A stretch of 45,319 nucleotides of DNA from an uncultured Aquimarina sp. (GTDB taxonomy: Bacteria > Bacteroidota > Bacteroidia > Flavobacteriales > Flavobacteriaceae), in assembly GCA_947500845.1 (NCBI GenBank), contig CANMTP010000023.1:1-45319 (forward strand), read 5' to 3'. The notes below the pieces were generated by a model. It made no database searches and was not told the DNA's origin. It saw nothing but the letters and a program-made list of their open reading frames with translations. Of the stretch, positions 16,572 through 25,137 are shown piece by piece. The position numbers and the translations under genes were made by a program. Position 1 is the first letter of the stretch. Each line of letters begins with the position of its first letter.

Positions 16572-17323
16572 TTACTCGATCTATTTTTTTCTTTTTCGTT
16601 TGCACAATTATTTTCTTTAATTGTGAAGATACACATTCTAAAAAAAATAAGCAGAATGCCATTAAAAAAACAAACACTATTTCTGAAAGTAATAAAATCG
16701 TTAGGAAGGATACATCAAAGTTGAAAAATAAAAAAACTCGCGATTCTGAAAAGGAAAATCCAAAAGAGGAACCCTTTAAACTTACCAATGATAATTTAAG
16801 GGAATTTATGATCGACTATGGAAAGAAAAATCCTGAAACTTTGGTTAGAATAAAAACAAAATTTGGGGACATAGATATACAATTGTATAAAGAAACACCC
16901 ATTCATAGGGCAAACTTTATCTATTTAGTGAAACAAAAATATTTTGATGAAACATTCTTCTATCGTGTTGCCAAAGGATTTGTAATCCAGGGAGGAAATA
17001 GTGATCGACAACAAATGACCAAAAGACGTTTTGAATTAGGAGATTATACCATTCCGCAAGAACCTGTAAAGGGTTTAAAACATGTACGTGGTGCTGTTGC
17101 TTTATCCAAACAATGGGTTGATAATCCCTCAAATCGTTCTACTCCTTATGAGTTTTTCATCGTTGTTGCCAAAAAAGGAGCTAATCATTTAGACGGTGAG
17201 CATACTATCTTTGGTAAAGTGATTAGAGGGATGAATGTTGTTGATAAAATATCTAATGTTCCCGTTGATGGTAGTGAATGGCCACTAAAAAACATTTTTA
17301 TAAAAGCAGAAGTACTAAAATAG
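16565..17323 (+). CDS. Cyclophilin-type peptidyl-prolyl isomerase, lipoprotein
   Basis: 252 residues. A lipoprotein signal (MSFTRSIFFFFVCTIIFFNC) has its lipobox Cys at 20. A Lys/Glu-rich linker runs to about residue 75. The cyclophilin domain then covers about 92-250, with IDIQLYKETPIHRANFIYLV, FYRVAKGFVIQGGN (the catalytic Arg and Gln/Gly region), SRSTPYEFFIV-like NRSTPYEFFIVV, and HTIFGKVIRGMNVVDKI. It should help fold proteins in the periplasm or at the outer membrane. The stop codon TAG reads straight into a heptamer repeat array. Its 5' end overlaps that of the Nudix gene. Confidence 0.9.
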   Translation: MSFTRSIFFFFVCTIIFFNCEDTHSKKNKQNAIKKTNTISESNKIVRKDTSKLKNKKTRDSEKENPKEEPFKLTNDNLREFMIDYGKKNPETLVRIKTKFGDIDIQLYKETPIHRANFIYLVKQKYFDETFFYRVAKGFVIQGGNSDRQQMTKRRFELGDYTIPQEPVKGLKHVRGAVALSKQWVDNPSNRSTPYEFFIVVAKKGANHLDGEHTIFGKVIRGMNVVDKISNVPVDGSEWPLKNIFIKAEVLK

Positions 17324-17402
17324 GTTTGAGGTTTGAGGTTTGAGGTTTGAGGTTTGAGGTTTGAGGTTTGAGGTTTGAGGTTTGAGGTTTGAGGTTTGAG
17401 GT
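17323..17402. repeat. Heptanucleotide tandem array GGTTTGA, 11 perfect copies
   Basis: Eleven uninterrupted copies of GGTTTGA fill 17323-17399, ending with a partial GGT. The array starts at the last base of the cyclophilin stop codon. Perfect identity suggests recent expansion by slippage. Inverted relatives of the heptamer occur at the far side of the gene-free island (17917-17937). Confidence 0.95.
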
Positions 17403-17936
17403 AAAATACTTACTTGATTGGGGTTATACATATAAAAAATCGTTAATTTCATAGTATTTCGGTAAGCCAAAAACATCTACGTAGCTATCTTTTTTAAGCC
17501 GTGGTAGTGAGAATATCTTTCGCGCACTATTTTATCGACCAACGGCACTCGTAAGATACGCTACGCAGGGTATTGATCCGCCCGTACACTTTTTTATCGA
17601 TCAACGGCACTAGACCGATGCTCCGCACAGGGTATTAACCCTCCCGCGCATAGGTTTTATCGATCAGCGGTATGGGGTAACCCTTCCGCACAAGACAAAA
17701 TCGTACCCGCGCACCAGGGAGAGCTGCCCGCGCTGTGCGGAGACCCGAACCCAGTGCGCGGACCAGTAATATCAAGCTTTGGCCTAGGAATTAGGTGTGA
17801 GGTTTCAGGTTTCAGGTGTTAAATTAGCTTGCATTGTGTCGAAATAGGCAGTGGATAGTGTGTGTAGTGTGTAGTGTGTAATGGGTACTTACATAAATAC
17901 TCAATACTCAATACTTAAACCTGAAACTCCAAACCA
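17403..17936. other. Gene-free island between cyclophilin and RDD genes
   Basis: About 530 bases with no supported gene on either strand. It holds the 62-bp repeats in its centre and the heptamer arrays at its ends; 17403-17520 is ordinary AT-rich sequence with no feature recognised. The flanking genes are convergent, so no promoter is needed here. Confidence 0.7.
17521..17761. repeat. Three degenerate 62-bp GC-rich tandem repeats plus a terminal hairpin
   Basis: Units start at 17521, 17583 and 17645, each exactly 62 bp after the last; a fourth partial unit starts at about 17708. Each begins CGCGCAC/CGTACAC/CGCGCAT, then TTTTATCGAyCArCGG about 10 bases on, then a CCGCACAGGG or CTACGCAGGG block. 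The last part has a perfect 8-bp stem CCGCGCAC (17707-17714) with GTGCGCGG (17754-17761). GC content is far above the neighbours. No coding frame spans it. A structured RNA, a protein-binding array or a transferred fragment are all possible. Confidence 0.75.
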
Positions 17937-17937
17937 C
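17794..17937. repeat. Cluster of short heptamer arrays at the right end of the island
   Basis: Four in-phase heptamers GGTGTGA, GGTTTCA, GGTTTCA, GGTGTTA lie at 17794-17821. TAGTGTG appears at 17856, 17865 and 17872. ATACTCA, ATACTCA, ATACTTA lie at 17897-17917, running into AAACCTG, AAACTCC, AAACCAC (17917-17937), inverted relatives of the GGTTTGA/GGTTTCA family. All have a period of seven. The last runs up to the RDD gene stop codon. Confidence 0.8.
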
Positions 17938-18653
17938 TACAACTGCTGCGTATAATAATTATAATCTGCTATCACCCGATCTACAAAATGTAATGGTTTC
18001 TCTTGTGGAGTGACATCCATTATAGCACTCACTTTTTTTGAAAGTTGTAAAATCACATTGTGATCTGCGTCTCTTCTTGCTTCAGAATACAATGTTTTTA
18101 TAGTACGCATTTCAGCATCACTAAAAACTGTTACCTGTGGATATATTGGTGAATAATCTTCAGGAATATCAACTAGAATAGTTTGGCTAAATTGCACTCT
18201 TTGTCGTTCACTAATTACCGTTGTTCCGGCAGCCATATCGCCTAGACGTTGCCCCCTTCCATTTAATAAAATTGCTACTACAGCAACACCACCAGAGGCT
18301 AAAGTAATATCGAGTAATCTAAGCAACCACCGTATCAAGTAATTTGAAAACGCAGGCCTTGATCCGTCTAAGCGTACTACCTTAATTTTTATTGCAGCTT
18401 TCCCGGGAGTTTTTCCATCCCAAAAGGTTTCCCACAATAAAAAGTACAAAAAAAGAGGCATCCCCAAGATTAGCCAAAATGCCCGTTGATCTCCCATATC
18501 AATATCAAGGGCACCAATAACAAAGAGTATAACAATAAAATATGCCATGAAAATCAACAAATCAATAAGATATGCTAATATGCGCTCACCGATACCGGCA
18601 ACATTTTGTTGAATACTAACATTTTGAGCGGTTTCTATTTGAAAATTATCCAT
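17937..18653 (-). CDS. RDD family membrane protein
   Basis: 238 residues. The RDD domain covers about 15-145: the Arg-Asp-Asp-type first helix region (GIGERILAYLIDLLIFMAYF), a second helix at about 55-75, FWDGKTPGKAAIKIKVVRLD (family hallmark) and a third helix at about 105-130. The soluble C-terminal part (about 150-238) is of no known family. It is divergent from the SpoIIM-like gene with 36 bases between, and this pairing is common at the start of the flavobacterial MoxR cluster. The molecular function is unknown. Confidence 0.87.
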   Translation of the reverse strand: MDNFQIETAQNVSIQQNVAGIGERILAYLIDLLIFMAYFIVILFVIGALDIDMGDQRAFWLILGMPLFLYFLLWETFWDGKTPGKAAIKIKVVRLDGSRPAFSNYLIRWLLRLLDITLASGGVAVVAILLNGRGQRLGDMAAGTTVISERQRVQFSQTILVDIPEDYSPIYPQVTVFSDAEMRTIKTLYSEARRDADHNVILQLSKKVSAIMDVTPQEKPLHFVDRVIADYNYYTQQL

Positions 18654-18689
18654 TAATTATGTTTCTTTGAGCCTCTTAATTTATGATAC

Positions 18690-19655
18690 ATGCGTGAGGC
18701 GGCTTTTGTGAAGCAAAATAAAGATAAATGGTTAAAATTTGAAAGTGTTCTGGTTAATAATGCTATAATCGCTCCAGATGAGCTTTCTGATTTATACATA
18801 GAAATTACTGATCATCTTAGTTATGCGCAAACTTTTTATCCTAACAGTCAAACACTTAGTTATCTTAATGGTCTAGCATCAAACGCTCATCAAAAAATAT
18901 ACAAAACCAAAAAGGAGAAAAAAAATAGATTTTATTCATTCTGGGTAAAAGAATTCCCACTTGAGTTCTATCAATACCAAAAACAATTGCTTATTACTTT
19001 TTTAGTTGCTGTCCTTTTTACCGCTATCGGAGTTTATTCTTCTGCTACAGACGGAGCTTTCGTCAGATCAATTCTCGGAGATCGTTATGTGAATATGACC
19101 TTAGAAAACATAGCAAATGACAATCCTATGGCTGTATATAAACAAATGGGAGAAACCAATATGTTTTTGGGTATTACTATCAATAATATACGAGTAGCAT
19201 TGAATTGTTTTATACTGGGCGTACTATTTGGTATTGGGACCATTTACATGCTCATGCAAAACTTTATCATGTTAGGCTCTTTTCAGTATTTTTTCTATGA
19301 TAAAGGATTGCTATGGGAAAGCGTCCGTACCATTTGGATTCACGGCACTATCGAGATTTCTGTAATCATTATTGCAGGCTGTGCTGGCCTGGTCGTTGGC
19401 AATTCAATTTTATTTCCAAAGACGTATACCCGACTCACATCGTTTGTTCGAGGAGTCAAAGCCGGATTAAAAATTGTCATAAGTACCATCCCATTCTTTA
19501 TTATTGCAGGATTTTTAGAAGGTTTTGTGACCAGACATACAGAAATGCCAGATTGGTTAGCTATTTTTATCATATTTGGGTCATTAAGCCTCATCTTATT
19601 TTATTACGTAATTTACCCCAGACAACTTTATAACAAATCAAAAAATGAATACTAA
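18690..19655 (+). CDS. Stage II sporulation protein M (SpoIIM) family membrane protein
   Basis: 321 residues. A soluble helical N-terminus (AAFVKQNKDKWLKFESVLVN) is followed by a membrane helix at about 100-122 and a SpoIIM/DUF95-like bundle with further helices at about 165-190, 215-240, 258-280 and 287-307. NNIRVALNCFILGVLFGIGT is the usual conserved part. The organism need not sporulate; the family in Bacteroidota belongs to the MoxR-linked membrane cluster. The 3' end overlaps the next gene by 11 bases, so they are translationally coupled. Function is unknown. Confidence 0.85.
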   Translation: MREAAFVKQNKDKWLKFESVLVNNAIIAPDELSDLYIEITDHLSYAQTFYPNSQTLSYLNGLASNAHQKIYKTKKEKKNRFYSFWVKEFPLEFYQYQKQLLITFLVAVLFTAIGVYSSATDGAFVRSILGDRYVNMTLENIANDNPMAVYKQMGETNMFLGITINNIRVALNCFILGVLFGIGTIYMLMQNFIMLGSFQYFFYDKGLLWESVRTIWIHGTIEISVIIIAGCAGLVVGNSILFPKTYTRLTSFVRGVKAGLKIVISTIPFFIIAGFLEGFVTRHTEMPDWLAIFIIFGSLSLILFYYVIYPRQLYNKSKNEY

Positions 19656-20523
19656 TAACAAGTATATAGAATTTAAAAAGAAACGAGAATTAGGTGATAT
19701 CTTAACCGATACTTTTGCTTTTTTAAGGCAAGAAGGTAAATCTCTATTCTCTATATTAATGAAAACCTGCGGCATACCATTTGTTCTGCTCTTACTTGCA
19801 TCTGCATACTACACCTATTCGTCTTCCAATCTTTTCGACCCGGTAAGCATCAGTAATGGAGAAATGTTTAACTCTGGCGGAATATTAATTTCATTATTCT
19901 TAATGCTGGCAGCGCTTCTTGCATTTTACGGTTTACTTTTCGGAAGCGTTTTACATTATATCAAAGCATATACAGACAATAAAGGCACCATAGATTATAA
20001 TATAGTTATTCAAGGAGTAAGAAAGGATTTTGGTAGCATTCTAGGACTGGGAGCCCTTTCTGGAATTATCATATTTTTTGGTTTCATTCTTTGTTTTTTA
20101 CCCGGTATTTATCTGTACGTACCTATGAGTTTGGTATTTGCAATACTGGTATTTCGCGAAGTAAGTGTTACAGATGCTATAAGTGAAAGTTTTCAGCTTA
20201 TAAAAAATGAATGGTGGATAACCTTTGCCACTCTTTTTGTTTTGGGAATTATTATTTGGATTATAAGCATGATATTTTCTATCCCGGCATTAATCTATAC
20301 ATTTACCAAAACATTTACAGCGGCTTCAGAAGGAACGTATGCTAATCCAGCTGCCATGATCGACTGGGTGTTTATTGGTTTAAATACAATATCATCTGCT
20401 GCCCAATATTCATTATATGTGATTACGGCAATTGCTTCTGCTTTTATATATTTTAATCTAAATGAAAGAAAATATGCTACCGGAGCCCTGGAGCAAATTG
20501 ACTCATTAGGGAACAATTCGTAA
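19645..20523 (+). CDS. Polytopic membrane protein of the MoxR cluster
   Basis: 292 residues. An N-terminal cytoplasmic stretch (KKRELGDILTDTFAFLRQEG) is followed by about six membrane helices, near 38-58, 78-105, 130-165, 190-225 and 245-272. The segment GIYLYVPMSLVFAILVFREV and the following SVTDAISESFQLIKNEWW resemble the glycerophosphodiesterase-type membrane domain or YIP1-like bundles, but the match is not decisive. Its start lies inside the SpoIIM-like gene. It probably acts with its neighbours at the membrane; function is unknown. Confidence 0.72.
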   Translation: MNTNNKYIEFKKKRELGDILTDTFAFLRQEGKSLFSILMKTCGIPFVLLLLASAYYTYSSSNLFDPVSISNGEMFNSGGILISLFLMLAALLAFYGLLFGSVLHYIKAYTDNKGTIDYNIVIQGVRKDFGSILGLGALSGIIIFFGFILCFLPGIYLYVPMSLVFAILVFREVSVTDAISESFQLIKNEWWITFATLFVLGIIIWIISMIFSIPALIYTFTKTFTAASEGTYANPAAMIDWVFIGLNTISSAAQYSLYVITAIASAFIYFNLNERKYATGALEQIDSLGNNS

Positions 20524-20625
20524 TTATTTTGGTGATATCCCTAAAATGATAATTAACCAACTCCAGATCTACACTGACCATATCGAAGTGTTCCGGAAAA
20601 ATAAACAGATAAAACACTGAATACA
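20524..20625 (+). other. Short gap with a possible 24-codon reading frame
   Basis: Between the membrane protein and DUF4129 genes, an ATG at 20544 opens a 24-codon frame (MIINQLQIYTDHIEVFRKNK then QIKH) ending with TGA at about 20618. It lies in the operon direction. No family was recognised. It could be a small leader peptide or chance. Confidence 0.2.
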
Positions 20626-21375
20626 TTGAAAATTCTTTATTGCTTATTATTCTCTATATCTTTCTCTGTATCTGCGAAGATTCAAGATAGCACCGTTACT
20701 TCAGAAAATAAAGAGGTGGTATATGATCTTGATTCTCAAAAAGAAGTAAAAGAATTTGATGAGCAGAAGCTGAAAGAATATCAAGAACAAGATGATTTTA
20801 ATTATACCGAATATAAAGAAGTAGATAATTGGTGGACACGATTTAAAAAATGGGTAAATCAGCTATGGCTTAGATTTATTAAATGGATATTTGGAGCAGG
20901 TGAAGTTACCGGTTTTTGGGCCATAGTTTTAAAAATTCTACCTTATTTGGTGGTCATTGGCGTGCTCTTCTTGTTGGGATGGCTATTTATGAAAGTAAAT
21001 CCATCTGATATGCTTCTGGAGAAACAAGTACCCGCGCAGGTCGAACTAACAGATGATGAAGATATCATTCAGAATCAGGATATCCAGCAGCTTATTAATC
21101 AGGCATTGCAAAACCATAACTACAGACTCGCTATAAGGTATTATTACTTATTTGTTCTGAAGAAATTATCTGATTTAGAATTTATCACCTGGGAATCCCA
21201 AAAAACGAATACAGATTATATTAAGGAACTGAATGATATTGCATTAAAAGATCAATTTACTGTAATCACCAAATTATATGATTATATCTGGTACGGAAAC
21301 TTCGAGGTTAATGAAAAATCATACTTACAAGCAGAGAAAGAATTTAAATCGATAAGCAATCATATTCAACGTTAA
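20626..21375 (+). CDS. DUF4129 domain protein
   Basis: 249 residues starting at TTG (20626); this gives a signal peptide (KILYCLLFSISFSVSA) and no ATG nearby does so. An acidic linker leads to one membrane helix at about 104-125. The cytoplasmic C-terminus (about 140-248) contains YRLAIRYYYLFVLKKLSDL and ITWESQKTNTDYIKEL, the core of DUF4129. This family accompanies MoxR/DUF58 genes and resembles the C-terminal region of some transglutaminase membrane proteins. It is followed four bases later by the DUF4350 gene. Confidence 0.82.
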   Translation: MKILYCLLFSISFSVSAKIQDSTVTSENKEVVYDLDSQKEVKEFDEQKLKEYQEQDDFNYTEYKEVDNWWTRFKKWVNQLWLRFIKWIFGAGEVTGFWAIVLKILPYLVVIGVLFLLGWLFMKVNPSDMLLEKQVPAQVELTDDEDIIQNQDIQQLINQALQNHNYRLAIRYYYLFVLKKLSDLEFITWESQKTNTDYIKELNDIALKDQFTVITKLYDYIWYGNFEVNEKSYLQAEKEFKSISNHIQR

Positions 21376-21379
21376 TATA

Positions 21380-22591
21380 ATGAGCAAAACGGCCAAAATA
21401 TTTATCATACTCATTATAGCAGCTATTGGTTTGCTCACGTATTTGGAAGCTAGTGAACCAGAGCCTGTCAATTGGTTTCCAAGCTATGCCAAGGCAGATA
21501 AAATCCCTTTGGGAACCTATGTATCTCACGATGTTATAAAAGAAACTTTAAAAGATGATCGTTTTAAGGACATCAATCAACCACCTTACGAGTTTCTTAC
21601 AGATAATGATACTATTACCGGAACCTACTTCTTTGTAAACAGCTCGATAAATTTTGGAGAAGATGAACTTAACAAAATATTACGTTGGGTCGAAAAAGGT
21701 AACACCTTATTTATCTCTTCAAAATTAATAGAAAGTAAACTTTTAGATACACTTCATCTTGAAAGTGACAATCTCTTATCTTTAGATAATATCTCTACAA
21801 AACCTATGGTAGAACTTACCAATACTTCTCTCAAAGGCAAATCTCCTTTCTTATATGAACGAGACATCTCGAACCCATATTTTAGCGCTGTAGATACTAT
21901 CAATACTATTGCACTAGGAGTTATGCAGTTATATAATGACACCTTAAAAATAAAAGAATCTAATATAAATTACATCAAACAAGCGTTTGGAGCAGGAGAA
22001 ATTTTATTGCATACATTCCCTGAGGCCTTTGGAAATTACTTTATGCTAAAAAATAACAACTATACGTATACTCAAAATCTATTAGCATATATAAATCCAT
22101 CGCAACAAATACTTTGGGACAATTATTATAAGACCGGGAAAACATTTTACACTTCTCCCCTCTTTCTTTTATTGAACAATCGATATTTAAAATGGGCCTA
22201 TTATTTTGTGCTGATAGGTGTTTTATTATTCATTCTTTTTGAAGGAAAGCGAAAACAACGAAGCATCCCCATTATTACTCCGTTAAAAAATCAAACGCTG
22301 GCATTTACCAGAACTATTAGTGGTATGTATTTTGAAAAAGAAAAGCACAAAGAAATTGCTACCAAGCAAAATCTTTTGTTTCTGGATTACGTACGAAACA
22401 CATTAAGAGTACCCACAGACCATCTTGATGAAAAAACACTAATCGATATTTCGGCAAGAAGCAATAATAATTTAGAAGACACCAAAAAACTGTTCAGATA
22501 TTTTGATGAGCTGCATAAAAAACAAAAAATTAATAAAGAAGAATTAAGCAGGCTATACGAGTTGATAACATCATTCAAAAGCCACGTGTAA
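21380..22591 (+). CDS. DUF4350 domain membrane protein
   Basis: 403 residues. It has an N-terminal membrane helix (AKIFIILIIAAIGLLTYLEA), an extracytoplasmic DUF4350 domain (about 30-260; NWFPSYAKADKIPLGTYVSH and LRWVEKGNTLFISSKL are characteristic), a second helix at about 273-290 and a cytoplasmic helical tail. The DUF4350 fold is related to glutamine-amidotransferase-like domains, but no catalytic triad was identified. It lies between DUF4129 and MoxR, as in many Bacteroidota. Role unknown, probably part of a MoxR-controlled membrane complex. Confidence 0.83.
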   Translation: MSKTAKIFIILIIAAIGLLTYLEASEPEPVNWFPSYAKADKIPLGTYVSHDVIKETLKDDRFKDINQPPYEFLTDNDTITGTYFFVNSSINFGEDELNKILRWVEKGNTLFISSKLIESKLLDTLHLESDNLLSLDNISTKPMVELTNTSLKGKSPFLYERDISNPYFSAVDTINTIALGVMQLYNDTLKIKESNINYIKQAFGAGEILLHTFPEAFGNYFMLKNNNYTYTQNLLAYINPSQQILWDNYYKTGKTFYTSPLFLLLNNRYLKWAYYFVLIGVLLFILFEGKRKQRSIPIITPLKNQTLAFTRTISGMYFEKEKHKEIATKQNLLFLDYVRNTLRVPTDHLDEKTLIDISARSNNNLEDTKKLFRYFDELHKKQKINKEELSRLYELITSFKSHV

Positions 22592-22618
22592 TACAATATA
22601 TTTTAAAAGAACTAGAGT

Positions 22619-23659
22619 ATGGAAAACGAAGAAACGACAAATAATATAAATCAGGAACCAAGTAAGCAGACAGAGTCGGCAGATCAAAACCTGAGTTTTC
22701 AAAACAGAATTGATCTTAGTGAATTACAGGAAGCTGCCAAAAAACTGAAAACGCAATTAGCAAAAGTAATTGTGGGACAGCAAGATTTTATCGAGTTATT
22801 GATTGTATCCCTTTTGTCTAATGGTCATGTTTTGATAGAAGGAGTACCCGGAATTGCCAAAACAATTACTGCCAAATTGTTTGCAAAGACGCTAGATACC
22901 AGTTTTAATAGAATTCAATTCACTCCAGATCTTATGCCAAGTGATGTACTGGGAACCTCGGTTTTAAATATGAAAACTAGCGATTTTGAGTTTAAAAAGG
23001 GACCTATTTTCTCGAATATGGTGCTTATCGATGAAATTAACCGTGCTCCCGCCAAAACGCAAGCCGCTTTGTTTGAAGTGATGGAAGAAAGACAGGTAAC
23101 CATTGATGGTATTCGATATCCTATGGAACCACCGTTTATGGTTTTGGCTACGCAAAACCCAATTGAGCAAGAAGGCACTTATGCACTACCTGAAGCTCAA
23201 TTAGACAGGTTTTTGTTTAAAATCAAGGTAGAGTATCCTGCCCTAGAGGACGAAATCAACATTTTGAAAACGCATCACGAAAGAAAAACACAAAAACCTC
23301 TTGAAATGGTTAATGCTGTTCTAACTCCTCAAAAGCTGCAGGAATTTAAGGCAAAAACGCAAGAGATCATTGTAGAAGAAAAGATACTAAGCTATATCGC
23401 AGAGATTGTTACCAAGACCAGAAATCATCCTCATCTGTATTTGGGTGGGTCTCCTCGTGCATCGATTGCTGTAATGAATGCTTCAAAAGCATTTGCAGCC
23501 ATAAGTGGAAGAGATTTTGTTACCCCAGAGGATATTAAAAAATCGCTGTTCCCGGTATTACGACACCGTATCATCCTTTCTCCAGAACGCGAGATGGAAG
23601 GGATGACCACAGAAAATGTTATTGAAATGATCCTGCAATCTGTAGAAATACCAAGATAA
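22619..23659 (+). CDS. MoxR-family AAA+ ATPase
   Basis: 346 residues. A poorly conserved acidic/Gln-rich N-terminus (1-30) precedes the AAA+ core: Walker A GVPGIAKT (75-82), Walker B MVLIDEINRA (134-143), sensor 1 LATQNPIEQEGTY and the arginine-finger region LPEAQLDRFLFK. The C-terminal lid carries GGSPRASIAVMNASKA. MoxR proteins act as chaperone-like ATPases that activate partner proteins, often ones with von Willebrand A domains. The DUF58 gene three bases downstream is the likely partner. Confidence 0.93.
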   Translation: MENEETTNNINQEPSKQTESADQNLSFQNRIDLSELQEAAKKLKTQLAKVIVGQQDFIELLIVSLLSNGHVLIEGVPGIAKTITAKLFAKTLDTSFNRIQFTPDLMPSDVLGTSVLNMKTSDFEFKKGPIFSNMVLIDEINRAPAKTQAALFEVMEERQVTIDGIRYPMEPPFMVLATQNPIEQEGTYALPEAQLDRFLFKIKVEYPALEDEINILKTHHERKTQKPLEMVNAVLTPQKLQEFKAKTQEIIVEEKILSYIAEIVTKTRNHPHLYLGGSPRASIAVMNASKAFAAISGRDFVTPEDIKKSLFPVLRHRIILSPEREMEGMTTENVIEMILQSVEIPR

Positions 23660-23662
23660 GTT

Positions 23663-24997
23663 TTGATTAAATTTTTAAAGTCATTATATCTAAATTCCCG
23701 GGTGTTTTATATACTCACCACCATAACGATATTATTTTTATTGTCGTATTGGTTTACTTATTTGTACCCAATAGCCTGGTTATTGGCATGGGCACTAATC
23801 ATTACTTTTCTATTTGATATTGTCATTTTATACAATACCAAAAATGGGATTAATGCCAATAGAATACTACCGGATAAATTCTCAAATAGTGATTTTAATG
23901 CTGTCCCAGTACGAATAAAAAGTAACTACAGTTTTACTACTCATATCGAGATTATTGATGAAATCCCGGTACAGTTTCAGAAACGTGATTTTCTTAAAAC
24001 CGGAAGCATCCCTCCAAAATCGGTACTAGATTTTGAATACTCATTACGACCTGTCAAAAGAGGAGAATACATCTTTGGAAATCTGTATATCTACACCATG
24101 ACTCGTCTGGGTTTGGCTAAGCGCCGTTATAGTTTTGATAAATCTGCTATGGTAAAGGTATATCCTTCGTTTATACAGATGAAAAAATACGATTTTCTGG
24201 CTATTGATAACAAGTTAACCCAAATCGGACTTAAAAAGATACGACGTATTGGCCATACCATGGAGTTTGAGCAGATTAAAGACTATTTACTTGGTGATGA
24301 CGTGCGCACCATTAACTGGAAAGCCACTGCTAAACATGGCAATTTGATGATTAATCAATTTCAAGACGAAAAATCACAGCCTATTTACTCTATAATTGAT
24401 GCCAGCCGGGTAATGAAAATGCCTTTTAACGAGTTAAGCTTATTGGATTATGCGGTTAACAGTACGCTGGCGTTTTCAAATATTGCTCTTAAAAAACATG
24501 ACAAAGTGGGCATGCTTACTTTTTCGAATACCGTAAATGACTTTTTACCCGACAGCGGAAAAAAAACGTACATCAATAACATTTCGGAAACCTTATACAA
24601 TATAAAAACTCAATTTCTGGATGCCGATTTTGGTTTGTTGTATGCACATATAAAACGGCAAGTCACCCATCGTAGTCTACTACTTTTATATACCAATTTC
24701 GAACATATTTCATCGCTAAAGCGCCAATTACCTTTTTTACAAGCGCTTGCAAAAAAGCACCTTTTAGTCGTAATTTTCTTTGAAAATACAGAGCTGGATC
24801 ATTTGATCAATCAAAAAGCCGAAGATCTTCAAACTATTTACGATCAAACTATTGCGCAACAATTCGCCTATGACAAAAAGGTAATGGTCAAAGAGCTGCA
24901 AAAACACGGTATACAAACTGTACTTACTGCTCCAAAAGATCTTACTCTAAATACAATCAATAAATACCTTGAGATTAAAGCAAGAGGGCTTTTATAG
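23663..24997 (+). CDS. DUF58 domain protein (MoxR partner)
   Basis: 444 residues starting at TTG (23663), three bases after the moxR-type stop. Two membrane helices lie at about 12-32 and 36-56. The DUF58 core is at about 195-290 (RRIGHTMEFEQIKDYLLGDD, VRTINWKATAKHGNLMINQF), followed by a VWA-like fold (YSIIDASRVMKMP with the MIDAS-like DxSR). Members probably carry out surface or envelope functions under MoxR control. It ends the operon; the accessory region starts about 60-140 bp downstream. Confidence 0.88.
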   Translation: MIKFLKSLYLNSRVFYILTTITILFLLSYWFTYLYPIAWLLAWALIITFLFDIVILYNTKNGINANRILPDKFSNSDFNAVPVRIKSNYSFTTHIEIIDEIPVQFQKRDFLKTGSIPPKSVLDFEYSLRPVKRGEYIFGNLYIYTMTRLGLAKRRYSFDKSAMVKVYPSFIQMKKYDFLAIDNKLTQIGLKKIRRIGHTMEFEQIKDYLLGDDVRTINWKATAKHGNLMINQFQDEKSQPIYSIIDASRVMKMPFNELSLLDYAVNSTLAFSNIALKKHDKVGMLTFSNTVNDFLPDSGKKTYINNISETLYNIKTQFLDADFGLLYAHIKRQVTHRSLLLLYTNFEHISSLKRQLPFLQALAKKHLLVVIFFENTELDHLINQKAEDLQTIYDQTIAQQFAYDKKVMVKELQKHGIQTVLTAPKDLTLNTINKYLEIKARGLL

Positions 24998-25057
24998 ATG
25001 ATAAATAGCAATTTCGATTAAAGGTATATGGATTTTTGAGGCATCTCGATATACATT

Positions 25058-25093
25058 TACAAACGTTTATAAATACTTACAAATGTTTTTAAG
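25058..25093. repeat. Imperfect 16-bp direct repeat at the left edge of the accessory region
   Basis: TACAAACGTTTATAAA (25058-25073) and TACAAATGTTTTTAAG (25078-25093) match at 13 of 16 positions and are spaced 20 bp, two helical turns. They lie upstream of the DUF2971 cassette. This is compatible with a protein-binding or recombination site; no enzyme is encoded nearby. Confidence 0.35.
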
Positions 25094-25137
25094 TGTTTTC
25101 ATAATTGAAATATCTTTACTTTTACACATATACAATT

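Noticed and set aside
17323..17402. CRISPR-like array
   Set aside because: The seven-base unit repeats without spacers and no cas gene is near; it is a simple tandem repeat.
17707..17761. tRNA-like or known structured RNA
   Set aside because: The GC stem and a GGGTTCGGGTC-like stretch on the minus strand suggested a T-arm, but no acceptor, D or anticodon arms can be drawn.
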